Positions 12,001-24,000 of a DNA stretch of 64,000 nt are shown here, in pieces. Made by a program: the position numbers and the translations under genes. Origin of the DNA: Trogon surrucura (Eukaryota; Chordata; Aves; Trogoniformes; Trogonidae); contig CM036620.1 in NCBI GenBank assembly GCA_020746105.1, positions 41,443,206-41,507,205 on the forward strand, in the 5' to 3' direction. Position 1 is the first letter of the stretch; the number at the start of each line of letters is the position of its first letter. Below the pieces are notes generated by a model. It had not been told where the DNA came from. It did not search any database and worked only from the letters and a program-made list of their open reading frames with translations.

Positions 12001-15000
12001 TACACAGGTACGTCCTCAGCTGAACTCCCCATTGCACTGAAGACTCAAAAAAGTGCTGCTTCTCTTGTGGAGTCTCCAGTGTGCTGCCCCCTGAAAACAC
12101 TGACTGGTGATGCCTGAAATGGCAGTCTCTGGAGCACACTTTCTATTTACTGTGTCTCCTGGGGTGGCGAAAGTTTTCAGCCTGTGTCTTCTGTCCTCTC
12201 AGGTTCTCTTATTCCTCCATACGTTTCGCAAGTGCCATCTGAGTCCTGCTTGGGCAGCCAGTACTTTGGAGTGGTTGTATCGATGGATTCCCCTTGTCTT
12301 CTTCATGCTAGAAGATCCCTGGCACATTGAAGTTCTGGTTTGTTCTAGAGAAGGCAGCGCTTCGTGGATAAAGTTAATCCATTCCAAAAATTCCACCAGA
12401 TACTAATGAATTCAAACCACACTGCTCTGCACCAGGCACTGACATTCTGCTTCTGTTTCTTTGTTTTGCCATTGCCTAGAAATTTGGTAAAATGAGCTAT
12501 TTTCTCCCTCTTTCCATCTAGAAAAAAAAATAAATCAGTTGTCCATGCCCTCTCAACCCCATGACTGAGTGTATGACATTCTGAAAGAGGGCCAGGCCTC
12601 TGTTGTGCTTCTTCCAACCTGTTCTGTTACTTTTCATGGTGTAGCTAAAGACAGGCATGGCGCACAGGCTGTGTTTGCCTCTATTCCTTCAATTATGAGG
12701 AAAAATAGTGGTAGGTTTGACAAAGTGCAGCAGATTAATACTTGGCTAAAGGGGTGGTGCCAGCGGTCTAGCTTTGGATTTTTTAACCATGGGGAGATCT
12801 ACAGGGCACCTGGTCTACTGAAACAAACTGGGGTTCAAATGACACAAAGGCAAAAAAGGATCCTTGGTCACGAGCTGGCGGGACTCATAGAGCGTTCTTT
12901 AAACTAGATATATGAAGGGGGATGGGGTTATAGCTGGGATTGCAGCGGTGCAGTGCTCTAGAAATTATGAGGACCGGGTGGCCTTCCATCCCCCTAGGGT
13001 GAGATCAGTGTGCTCAGCTTGCTCCCTGAAATGCTTATGCACCAATGCACGCAGCATGGGGAATAAGCAGGAGGAGCTAGAAACCTGGGTTCGGGCAGGA
13101 GATTATGATCTGGTGGCAATTACAGAGACATGGTGGGACAGCTCACATGACTGGAATGTGGTCATGGGTGGCTATGTCCTTTTCAGGAAAGACAGGCCAG
13201 CCAGGCGAGGTGCTGGAGTCGCTCTTTACGTGGAAGAGCAACTACAATGTCTTGAATACCATCCAGGCATGGAAGAGGAGCAAGTAGAGAGTATATGGGT
13301 TAGAATTAAGGGGCAGGCTGGCAGGGGAGATACTGTTGTGGGTGTCTATTACAGGCCATCAGATCAGGGTGAGGAAGTTGATGAGGCCTTCTACAGGCAG
13401 CTGAGAGCGGTCTCACAATCACAGGCCCTGGTTGTCGTGGGGGATTTTAACTTCCCTGATATTTGCTGGAAGGACAACTCAGCCAGCCAGCCACAGTCCA
13501 GGAGGTTCCTCCAGTGCATCGATGATCATTTTCTGATGCAAATGGTGGAGGAGCCGACTAGGAGAGGAGCACTGCTGGACCTCATCCTCACTAACAAGGA
13601 AGATCTGGTTGAAGCAGTAAAGGTTGAGGGCTGCCTTGGCTGCAGTGACCATGAAATGGTGGAGTTCAGGATCTCATGTATCAGAAACCAAATAGCAAGC
13701 AGAATTGCAACCCTGGACATTGCCAAGGCAAACTTCGGATTTTTCAAACAATTACTAGAGAAAATCCTATGGGCAAGGCTGTTTGAAGGTAAAGGGGCCC
13801 AAGATAGTTGGTTAGCGTTCAGGGACTACTTCTACCGTGCTCAAGATCAGAGCATCCCGACACGTAGGAAGTCAAGGAAGGGAGCCAGGAGACCTGCGTG
13901 GCTAAACAGGGATCTGCTGGGTAAGCTCAAGGGCAAGAGGAGAATTTACAGCTCTTGGAAGGCAGGGCTGGCCACTTGGGAAGAATATAAGACTGTTGTG
14001 CGAGGATGTAGGGAGGCAACTAGGAAAGCAAAGGCCTCCCTAGAATTGAACCTGGCGAGAGGTGTCAAGGCCAACAGGAAGAGCTTTTTCAAATACGTGG
14101 CAGATAAAACTAACACCAGAGGCAATGTAGGCCCACAGATGAATGAGGTGGGTGCCTTGGTGACAGAAGATACAGAGAAGGCAGAGTTACTGAATGCCTT
14201 CTTTGCCTCTGTCTACTCTGCTGGAGGCTCTCCTGAGGAGCCCCGTTCCCCTGAGGCCCCAGAGGAAGTCAGGGCAGTGGAGGAGTTTGCTTTAGTCGCT
14301 GAGGACTGGGTTAGGGACCAGTTAAGCAATCTGGATATCCATAAATCCATGGGTCCAGACGGGATGCATCCACGGGTGCTGAGGGAGCTGGCTGATGTCA
14401 TTGCTAGACCACTCTCCATCATCTTTGCCAAGTCTTGGGAGACGGGAGAGGTGCCTGAGGACTGGAGGCAAGCAAATGTCACTCCAGTCTTCAAAGAGGG
14501 CAAGAAGGAGGACCCGGGTAACTATAGACCGGTCAGCCTCACCTCCATCCCTGGGAAGGTGATGGAACGACTTATCCTTGGTGCCATCTCAAGGCATATC
14601 AAGGATAAGAGGGTCATTAGAGACAGTCAACATGGCTTCACCAAAGGGAAGTCGTGCTTGACTAACCTCATAGCCTTTTATGAGGATATAACAAGGTGGA
14701 TAGATGATGGCAGAGCGGTGGATGTGGTCTACCTTGACTTCAGTAAAGCATTTGACACAGTCTCCCACAGCATCCTTGCTGCTGAACTGAGGAAGTGTGG
14801 TCTAGACTCTCGGGTAGTGAGGTGGACTGTGAACTGGCTAAGGGGAAGAAGCCAAAGAGTCGTGGTCAATGGGGCGGAGTCTGTTTGGAGGCCTGTATCC
14901 AGTGGAGTCCCTCAAGGGTCAGTACTGGGACCAGTATTATTCAATCTATTCATCAGTGACTTGGATGAGGAACTAGAGAGTACTATCAGCAAGTTTGCTG

Positions 15001-18000
15001 ATGACACCAAGCTGGGAGGAGTGGCTGACATGCCAGAAGGCTGTGCTGCCATTCAGCGAGACCTGGACAGGCTGGAGGGTTGGATGGGGAAAAATTTAAT
15101 GAAGTATAAGTGTAGAGTCTTGCATCTGGGTAGGAACAACCCCAGGTTCCAGTATAAGTTGGGGAATGACTTATTAGAGAGTAGTGTAGGGGAAAGGGAC
15201 CTGGGAGTCTTGGTGGACAGCAGGATGGCCATGAGCCAGCACTGTGCCCTTGTGGCCAGGAAGGCCAATGGCATCCTGGGGTGTATTAGAAGGAGGGTGG
15301 TTAGTAGGTCGAGAGAGGTTCTCCTTCCCCTCTACTCTGCCCTGGTGAGACCCCATCTGGAATACTGTGTCCAGTTCTGGGCCCCTCCGTTCAAGAAAGA
15401 CAGGGAACTGCTGGAGAGAGTCCAGCACAGGGCAACTAGGATGATTACGGGAGTGGAGCATCTCCCTTATGAGAAAAGGCTGAGGGAGCTGGGGCTCTTT
15501 AGTTTGGAGAAGAGGAGACTGAGGGGTGACCTCATTAATGTTTACAAATATATCAAGGGTGAGTGTCAGGAGGATGGAGCCAGGCTCTTCTCGGTGACAA
15601 CCACCGATAGGACAAGGGGTAATGGGCTGAAACTGGAACATAAGAGGTTCCGCTTAAAGTCGAGAAGAAACTTCTTCTCAGTGAGGGTAATGGAACACTG
15701 GAACAGGCTGCCCAGGGAGGTTGTGGAGTCTCCTTCTCTGGAGACATTCAAGACCTGCCTGGACTCGTTCCTATGTAGCATTATCTAGGCGTTCCTGCTC
15801 TGGCAAGGGGATTGGACTTGATGATCTTTCGAGGTCCCTTCCAATCCCTAACATTCTATGATTCTATGATTCTATGAAAGCAGGCACAGTGCTGGCCAAA
15901 AGGGGCTGTGGCATTTGGAGCTGTGAGTAAAACCTGAAGAGACCTTCTGCAAAATGAGTCCTCTAATTCAATAAGCTTAAAATCAAGACCTAAGTGAAGT
16001 GGCGATCACTCTTACAAGTCCAAATTGTATGAAGTCTGTGGTTAATTGTCATGTCAAATCAATGAAGAATGTTCTTTATGTTGACATGAAGGATATTAGT
16101 TCTCCTGCATGACTGTCTAAGCAGAAAGCGTTGTATAATCATCTCAGTATGTTTAAAAAAATACTAATAAAAATTCCAGTGTTAAATGTTTCCATTATGT
16201 CTTAGCCTCCTTCTGACAAGGCAGAGTCAAACTGCATTTTACTTCTTAGATCATTATCCTAAATGGATCCTTGCAGGATGTAGCCTTATGGTTTTTATTC
16301 TCAGTGACTGTTGTTAATAGGTGTTTTGTTGGGAGAGAAGGCATTAATTTGGATTTGGAAACCTGTGTCCTTTGTCACTAAGTTTCATCCTATTCGGCCA
16401 TAATGATTTCTCTAGTCTTCCTTCTGCTTACAAGCCCTTCTTGTTGCCCTTCCCATCTCGTAGATTCCCACTCCCCTGGAGCTTTGCCTTTAATGCTGTC
16501 TGCATGTGCTTAGGCAGTATTTCTGTACTTCTCGGTCGCCAGTCCATGCATCTACCTTTCCTACTCCTCCTTTTTGCACAGGAATTCCTGTTGCAGCCGG
16601 GTGGGCTTTCTGCCGTGCCTGTTTGACTTTACTGCACACGGGAATTGGCTGTTTTGGGGAGGTTGTCCTCAAAGAAACCATTCCTGTTCCACTTTTGGCA
16701 AAGTTGTAACACCTGAAATCGTTAACTTCTCATGGCAGATATTAGGAAATGTTTAAACAATGGTTTCTCTGTGAAAGAGTCGAAAAAGAGAGAGGAAACT
16801 GCCTGATGGACAAAACGACTGGTGACAAGCGTGGGGCTCTGCGAAGAGGCTGTCTGGCTTGTGACTCGCTTCAAGAGCTGCACCTGGTTGTACGAGACCA
16901 AAGCAGTACAAGTTGTTCCAGAGAATCTGTATTCAGTACTTCTAAAAAAAATACGCTTCTACAATGCATTAGTTGCAGTGGTGTCTTTTGGTAGTTTCTT
17001 TTATCTCAAAAGCACTAAGAAGCGTTTCAGGTATTTTCTTTACGAAGTTCACTTTCGCCGTAGAGCACACCCATCCCCGTCTGCCATTTCCATTGGTATA
17101 TTTTGCGGTGCTTGGGTCATGCTTATTGCACTTAAGGTCAAAATCTAAGTCGAGAAACATTCTAGTAAAATAAATTGTAAGTCATGCTCTGTGAAATACC
17201 CTACCTGTCCCATTAATGAACTTAGGTTACTGCAGAGCCCTTAAGCCAGGGATGTTTATGCCGTTGGATCAGATTTCATGCCGGAGTAATTAACTGCGCT
17301 GGCTGGAAGAAAGGATCAGTGCTCAACATGCTCTGCTTAGGCCTGATACGCTGTTTTTATCCAACCCACGGAAGACTTCTTCACAAATTTTTCTTACTGA
17401 CCCAGCGGGTTTTAATCTTACAGCTCTATTTAAGATAGATTTTTATTTTTTTGACAGCTTCTTTTGACAAACATTGCACGAATTTTATCCTGAGTAGTTT
17501 GACTGAGAGAGGAGCATTATGATGCTATAAATGTTTATGGCATGAGAGAAATTAATCTCTTACTGGATTTTTTTTTTCCTAATATGATAATAGGTAACTG
17601 CTAGAATTTCAGCTGCATCACCCACACACATCTGTCAGTCTAATCATGGCAAAGTAAATATTTTAAGGTTTTTTCCCTTCCATGGATTATCCAGTTTGAC
17701 TTTTCCTTTTTAATGACATTACTGCTCTTACAGGGCATGATCCCTGGGCCACACAAATTCATATTTGAATAATTGGATCTGTTGCCATGGGTCACCTTTT
17801 TACTTCAAACAGAACCACTGGCAATAAGCTTTTGTTGAAAAACCTGGAAAAGTAGTTTTTCTTTGCCTGAGTACAAAGCTTCTTGTGTACAGAAATGTAT
17901 TTTTGGACAACTGTTTTTGCAGCTCACGACGTTGTCTAAAATAATCAAAAGAGAATGAGAATTAGCTTGTTTTTTAAAATTGCATGTGTAGTACTGAGTA

Positions 18001-21000
18001 GTATTTGTTTTGGTTTATATTCTTTTTCATTAATTTTAATATGACCAGAGAAGGGAATTCTTGCCCAAAATAAAGGCTTCTGACATTACTTAAGCATACA
18101 TATATGCAGAGCTATGTGGTTAGTAGAGACATTTTTCCTTTCATAATTTCACAACTCTGACCTTTTGTTTCATCCAAGTGCTATTAAAAATAGCAAACCG
18201 GATAGAAAATTTCTGGACTTGAGTCAAAAAAATACCAAAACCTTTATTTGTAGACAGTTACTCAGGGTATGAAATAAGGCAGATGAATCTTGGCTGCTCA
18301 TTAGAAATAGATAGTCCTTTTACTCTGGGCAAATAATATGTTCTCTTACAGTAAGTAGTAAGTAGTAAGTCCAGCCAATCTTCTTGTAGCTAAGGAGATT
18401 GAGTAGAAAAGCTCTGGAATGGAGCCTGCTTTCTCCAGGAATTTGATTAGTTCCTTAATTATAGCACTGTGCAAATTACGTATTTGATACTGTTATATGA
18501 GAAAAAGATTTCAGTAATTACTGTTGGTATCTGTGTCACTAGAAATGAAGCATTAGGGATTTGGTTTCATTTCACCATGGTACCTTGGGAAAATCTTTTA
18601 TTCAAGTGCCACATAGTACACTCGAACTGTTCTGTAACCAAGAAAACTAATTTTACAGTATGCACATAAATCTTTCTGTGCGTCAGTTAGAGCTAGGGTT
18701 GCGAATCAGGTGAATTATAGTGGTCACACTAAATCAGGAAGGCTGGCTTTTCACTTCAGGTTATCAGCTGCTGGCAAGACTCCTGGAGGGGAAAAAAAAA
18801 AAAGGCATTTAAAATGTGACTAGCCACGTGTAGGCAGAGCAGAGCGTCCCCCTCTGGTCAGGAAAGATTTCAATTCCAGGCATTGGCCTTAAAGCAAAAC
18901 CAAGCATTTTTTGCTGACATTTCAGGTCCCAGTAAAGAAAAACTACAGAGAATATGGATCGTGTGTCTCTCTGATGTTGGCTGCTAGCGCTTCAGATTTT
19001 AAGTTTCAACAGAGAAATATTTCACCCAAAGAGTACAAAGAAGTTGACAGAGACACAGGGTGTTTTATCTGTAGTTGGATTTACTTACCTCTGTGTGTGG
19101 CTCTGAAAAGAGAAGACCCAGCTCTGAACAGGACCTCTTAATAAAAATGTGTAGCACAGTGTCTGGAATATATTTAAATTCTGCCTTAAACCTTGACTTC
19201 GGAAGAGGGGGCAGAGAAAAGTCTGAGAAGTTTCCTGCAGCTGCCTGTGTAACCCTCCAGGTGCCGTCTAGCATCATAGAAATTTTTGTGCAAATGGAGG
19301 AAGTATCCTGTCAAATTAATGCTAATCAGAACGTGATACTAAAAGAATAAGTGAACTTCTTATGCTGTGTCTTGTTCCTGTTAACCAGAACTTACCGTGG
19401 TAGAGTATTTAAATAAACTTGCATGAACTAAGTTATAAATAAGTCCAGCTGAGCAGGGGCAGTAACTTCCATGTTTAATATCTGATGAGCATGGCGTGAT
19501 AGAATAATTTGGGTTGGAAGAGACCTTTAAAGGTCATCCAGTCCAACCCCCCTGCAGTGAGCAGGGACGTCTTTAACTAGATCAGGTTGCTCAGAGCCCC
19601 ATCGAGCCTGACCTTGAATGCCTCCAGGGATGGAGTATCCACCACCTCTGTGCAACCTGTTCCTGTGTTTCACCACCCTCATCATAAGAAAATTTCGTCC
19701 CTATATCTAGTCCTTTTATCGCTTGTCCTAACAAAACAGGCCCTGTTCAGAAATCTGTCCCCATCTTTCTTATAAGCCCCCATCTCTCTGTAAGGTTGCT
19801 TTCCATTCTCCAAGGAAGGGAATTTATTTTTATCCTTCTCGCCACCCCAGCTCTCCCTGCCCTGTGGTATTTATTGCTTCAGCTTTTTACACTGTTGGGC
19901 AAGTGATAGATATTATGGTCGAGAATTTTGTAATTTAAAAAAAACTGCAAAGTTTATTCCCTTGATTTTCCTGCTAACCCTAATGTTGGATCTCTGTACA
20001 AACCTTGCCCTGAATTTGGATTGTGGTGTGGTAGGAGATGTAGTTTGTGCTTCCAGAGGCACTAATAACAAATTTTAGTCACATAGCCATGCAGGCTTGT
20101 TCAGGGATGGAAGCAGACAAACCTCTTAGCTATTGTAAAAATAGGAAATGCTGTTTCAGCGTGGGTTTGAGCTGTAACAGAGGTTTTGCTGTTCTCTGCT
20201 GAGGGAGAAAAAGAAAAAAAAAATTACTCAGCCAATCAAGCTGTCCTTCTTAGGTTGTCTGTTTGCTTCTTATCCAGAATCCCCATTCTGGGAGTTGACT
20301 ACTATAATGTTGTATTGATATTGATGCATAAAACTGCCCTGTAAGGCTTCATAGGTAACAAATCCAGTATTAAGATTAGATTTACTTAGTCGTGTCTTAA
20401 CAAAGAAATGTCCAACTCTGTAAGCTGTTTCTGTCTGCACTAGACTTAGGCAATGTGATCCCTCTGACTTGCAGGCATCAAGCAGATGGTCTCAGCTAGA
20501 ACCTTGGTGGTGTCAGCCGTACAAATGAGCAAAGTGTTGAAGGTGTTTTGTGGAAGAAACTTTAGTCTTCCAAGGGTGTAGATGCGGTTTACTGCAGTAG
20601 CCGTGGTAAACTGATGATTTAAAATAACAAGCGACCCTGAATTCAGAACTAAAGTACATAAACTGTGTGCTGTGGTGTTGAATGACAATATCCTTCTAAG
20701 AAAAGAATAGGGCTTAATAGAAAAGGAATCTACAAATGAATACAGAGCTCCTAACTTATTTTGGGGTTTTGCTAGTGCTAGACCCTCTCAGAGAGTGAGA
20801 AAAATGCACTATAAGGCAGTTTTCAGTAGGTGATAGTTTATAGTGCTGTGAATCTCATGCCACTTTAAACATGAACTAAAACTTAAAATATAGTTTTAAA
20901 TTGTGAACAGTTTTATATCAATGGAGAAGAGAGATTCTCTTTTTTAATGTCAGTTACAATTTCAGGATAAATTCTACATTGAAACTTTCAGCCTTGTGTG

Positions 21001-24000
21001 GATTCAGGGCTCTTGGCTTGAAATCACTGGCTTGAGCTTCTTACGTATTGATTGCTGGAGCAGTTACAGGAATTGGATGGGAGCCGCCAGCTATCTCGGA
21101 GAAATCTCTGCTGCTACATTTTGGTCTGAGCACACAAGTACAGGGCTTTGAAATACAGAGTGGAGACCGATGTGCCTTTCGTAAGTGCATGTGCTGGTTA
21201 GGTAGTTGACCTGAAGAGGACTTAGTATCAGGATGGGGAGTTGGTTGAAGCACGACATCTCTTACTTTTCTCTGGAGCGCAGGTGCTGGCCTGCTAGGGA
21301 AGTTGGGAATTCAGGATGACATAAGAACCACTTCTTTTGGCTCAAGATCTCCGGTCACTCCCTAAATATCTGATTGGGACTTACCCTTGCTGTTGAGGTG
21401 CTCTCCTTGTTCATTTCTTTCATTTCTGTTTTGTGGCTGGATTACTCTTCCAAGAGAAGCACCATCTAGCTCGGGCTTTTTTTTTTTTTTCGCCTGAGGA
21501 ATTTTGAGCCTACATCTGCACTTGCGGTGGTTGCTAACGGGGAGGCCATAGGGTCATCCAGTCCTTGGAGCACATACCCACGACCATGTTTGTGGGGCCA
21601 GGGGACACCACTAAGAGCAAGCCAATTATTAGAGTATGAAGCTGTAAGAGCAGAAATTTCCTCAAGCCAAGGAGCGATCCTGCTCAGATGTGCAGAGGGG
21701 TTCCCCATAAAGTGCTCTTCTCCCACTGTGGCTGGCGCACAAGTTGGTGATCAAGGGATGGGGACGTTGGTGTGGCACAGTCTCCCACAGTGCTGGTCCC
21801 TCCTGAGGGTGGGGAGGGAGTAGGCCTAAGTCACATCTTAAGTATGCAGACTAATAGTCAGAAGAAACGTTACCCTGTTTCTCCATTAGATCACTGCTGC
21901 ACCTTTCAAAAGGTTTCTTCTCGCTCCGTTGATGAGTCAGTCTGTGTTTTTGCTCAGTATTACCAGTACTGATTTGGGAGTAGGAAGCTTTTATTCATGG
22001 ACTGATCTGAAGGTGTTGCTTCCTTTCAGCTATGAGCTCTCTGAGGAGAGGAAGCAATTAGAGCTGCTGTCCCCGGCAGCGCTGCCCAGGGAAGGCGTTG
22101 CTAGTCCTTCACAGAGCTGTGCACACTGGCTCCTGCTCACCCCCTACAGTAACTCTTTAGAGAGGTCAGAAAAAGTGATGTGAAGTCTCTAGAGACAAGA
22201 CTAGCTACCCTCAGATTCCTGCATATCTACTGCAATGTGCTATCCTCTCAGCTATACCAATAAGAATTCAAAATAATTTTTAAGTGACTTAGTTTACTAA
22301 TTTGTTTCACAGCACATCACCACAGCTGGCCTGCCGGCTACACCTGAAAGAGCACCCTGTGCTACCCTGTGTGGGCAAGACAGCACCCAGGGCATCAAGC
22401 TAGAGGTTACATATTCAAATCCTTTTTGTCACAGACCCTGTTGTACTTTGAATCACACGCACACACAGAATCACAGAATGTCAGGAGTTGGAAGGGACCT
22501 CTAGAGATCATCTAGTCCAACCCCCCTGCCAGAGCAGGATCCTGTAGGACAGGGCACACAGGAACGCGTCCGGGCGGGTTTTGAAAGTCTCCAGAGAAGG
22601 AGACTCCACAACCTCTCTGGGCAGCCTGTGCCAGTGCTCTGTCACCCTCACAGTGAAAAACTTTTTCCTTAATGTTTTTTGTGGAACCTCCTATGTTCCA
22701 GCTTGCACCTGTTGCCCCTGGTCTTCTCATTGGACATCACAGAGAAAAGCCTGGCTCCGTCCTCCTGACACTCACCCTTTGCGTATCTATAAACGTTAGT
22801 GAGGTCGCCCCTCGGTCTCCTCTAAGCTAAAGACACTTTCAGTAGCTGGTACTTCAAAGTTTTCAATTGCTTGCAGCTTTTGCCTGGATGCTCATATCTA
22901 TTTGACTCTCTCTTTTAAAACTGAAGCATGAGTCTGGAAATCTGGGCTTTTTATTTTCGTTTCCTGATGCCTTGTATTTACATGGAAACTACTGCTGTAA
23001 AATTCCTCTTCAAACACAAGGAAAGTGCGTTTATGGTTCTTTGGTATTTGTTTTGCCAACCACTGGATGTCAGTGCTGCTCCACTGAGGAAAGGCTCTTC
23101 TCTGCTTCCTTTACTGTGGATGAGGGAAATGAGAGCAGAGGCTCCTGATTTTTGTCACTCAAATACTTGAACAGGAATTGCATTTCTTGGAAAAAAAAAT
23201 TGCCACAGATATTGAAAATATTTATTAATTGCACATACCTAAAACAACTGCCATGTATCAAGCCTCTACTTCTCAATGCAAGATGAGAGACAAGATTGCG
23301 TGTAGGAGTTACTGCAGTCTGTCAGAGCTTATGGGCTTGGTGAGTCAGTCTGTGGACTGTCCAATAAGTGAAAAAAAGTCTCTGGAAAAAACCTAAAACT
23401 ACAATCTTACTAGAGGTATAAATGTAGTGCTGTTACAGTTTGCAAATGACACACTTAGCAACACATTATTTTTCAAGTTTAAAAACTTAAAATGTGTTGA
23501 CAGATTTGAAGAGATTAAGTTGGATACGTAGCAAAAAGCATGCCTAGACCTCTGGTTTTATGTTTTAAAGAAGTATTAAATATGGATCAAAAAAATGCTT
23601 ATAAATTGCTCACAGATGCATTGTTCAATTCAGGCTTTTGTAATAGGTTTGGCTTTTTTGAATGATGTTAAGTTACTTACTGTCTTTCATTGCTCTTCAC
23701 AGTTTTGCTCCTAAACATGACTTAACTATACTCCAGGAAGTGGCAGAAATAAGCAGCCAGAAGATTTGGTGTGTTTTTGCAGTGTTTGTTTCTGTTGTTG
23801 AAGGCAGTCTGAAGTGTTCAAGCTATATTTAACTGGAGAGCAAAAAAGCTTCATAGCTAAACTGCTAAAGGTGCAGAGTTCAACCTGCATCAGATACTGC
23901 CTTGTCCTTTGAGGTAAAAGGTGCTATTAATACCTGCTGCTTTTTACGTGGAGCTCTTGGACGATGTTCAGCTATCGTGCTCATTTTGAATGTACAACAC

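Larger units (their letters stand above)
12600..15876 (+). mobile_element. Large CR1 LINE copy with open ORF2, sense to GALNT7
   Basis: Runs from the 3' part of ORF1 (5' break uncertain, between about 12560 and 12650) through a complete-looking ORF2 and a short 3'UTR to three ATTCTATG units at 15853-15876. It lacks the 5'UTR and most of ORF1, so it is not full length. No convincing target-site duplication was found around it. Confidence 0.93.

Noticed and set aside
15174..15641. 155-codon minus-strand frame, also seen on + at 25256-25723
   Set aside because: It is the antisense shadow of CR1 ORF2 in both copies. Its conservation follows from the sense-strand protein.
12560..15900. Target-site duplication for the sense CR1 (GAAAGAGGGCCAGG versus GAAAGCAGGCACAG)
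   Set aside because: Only a gapped partial match, and the 5' boundary is uncertain. Not good enough to claim.
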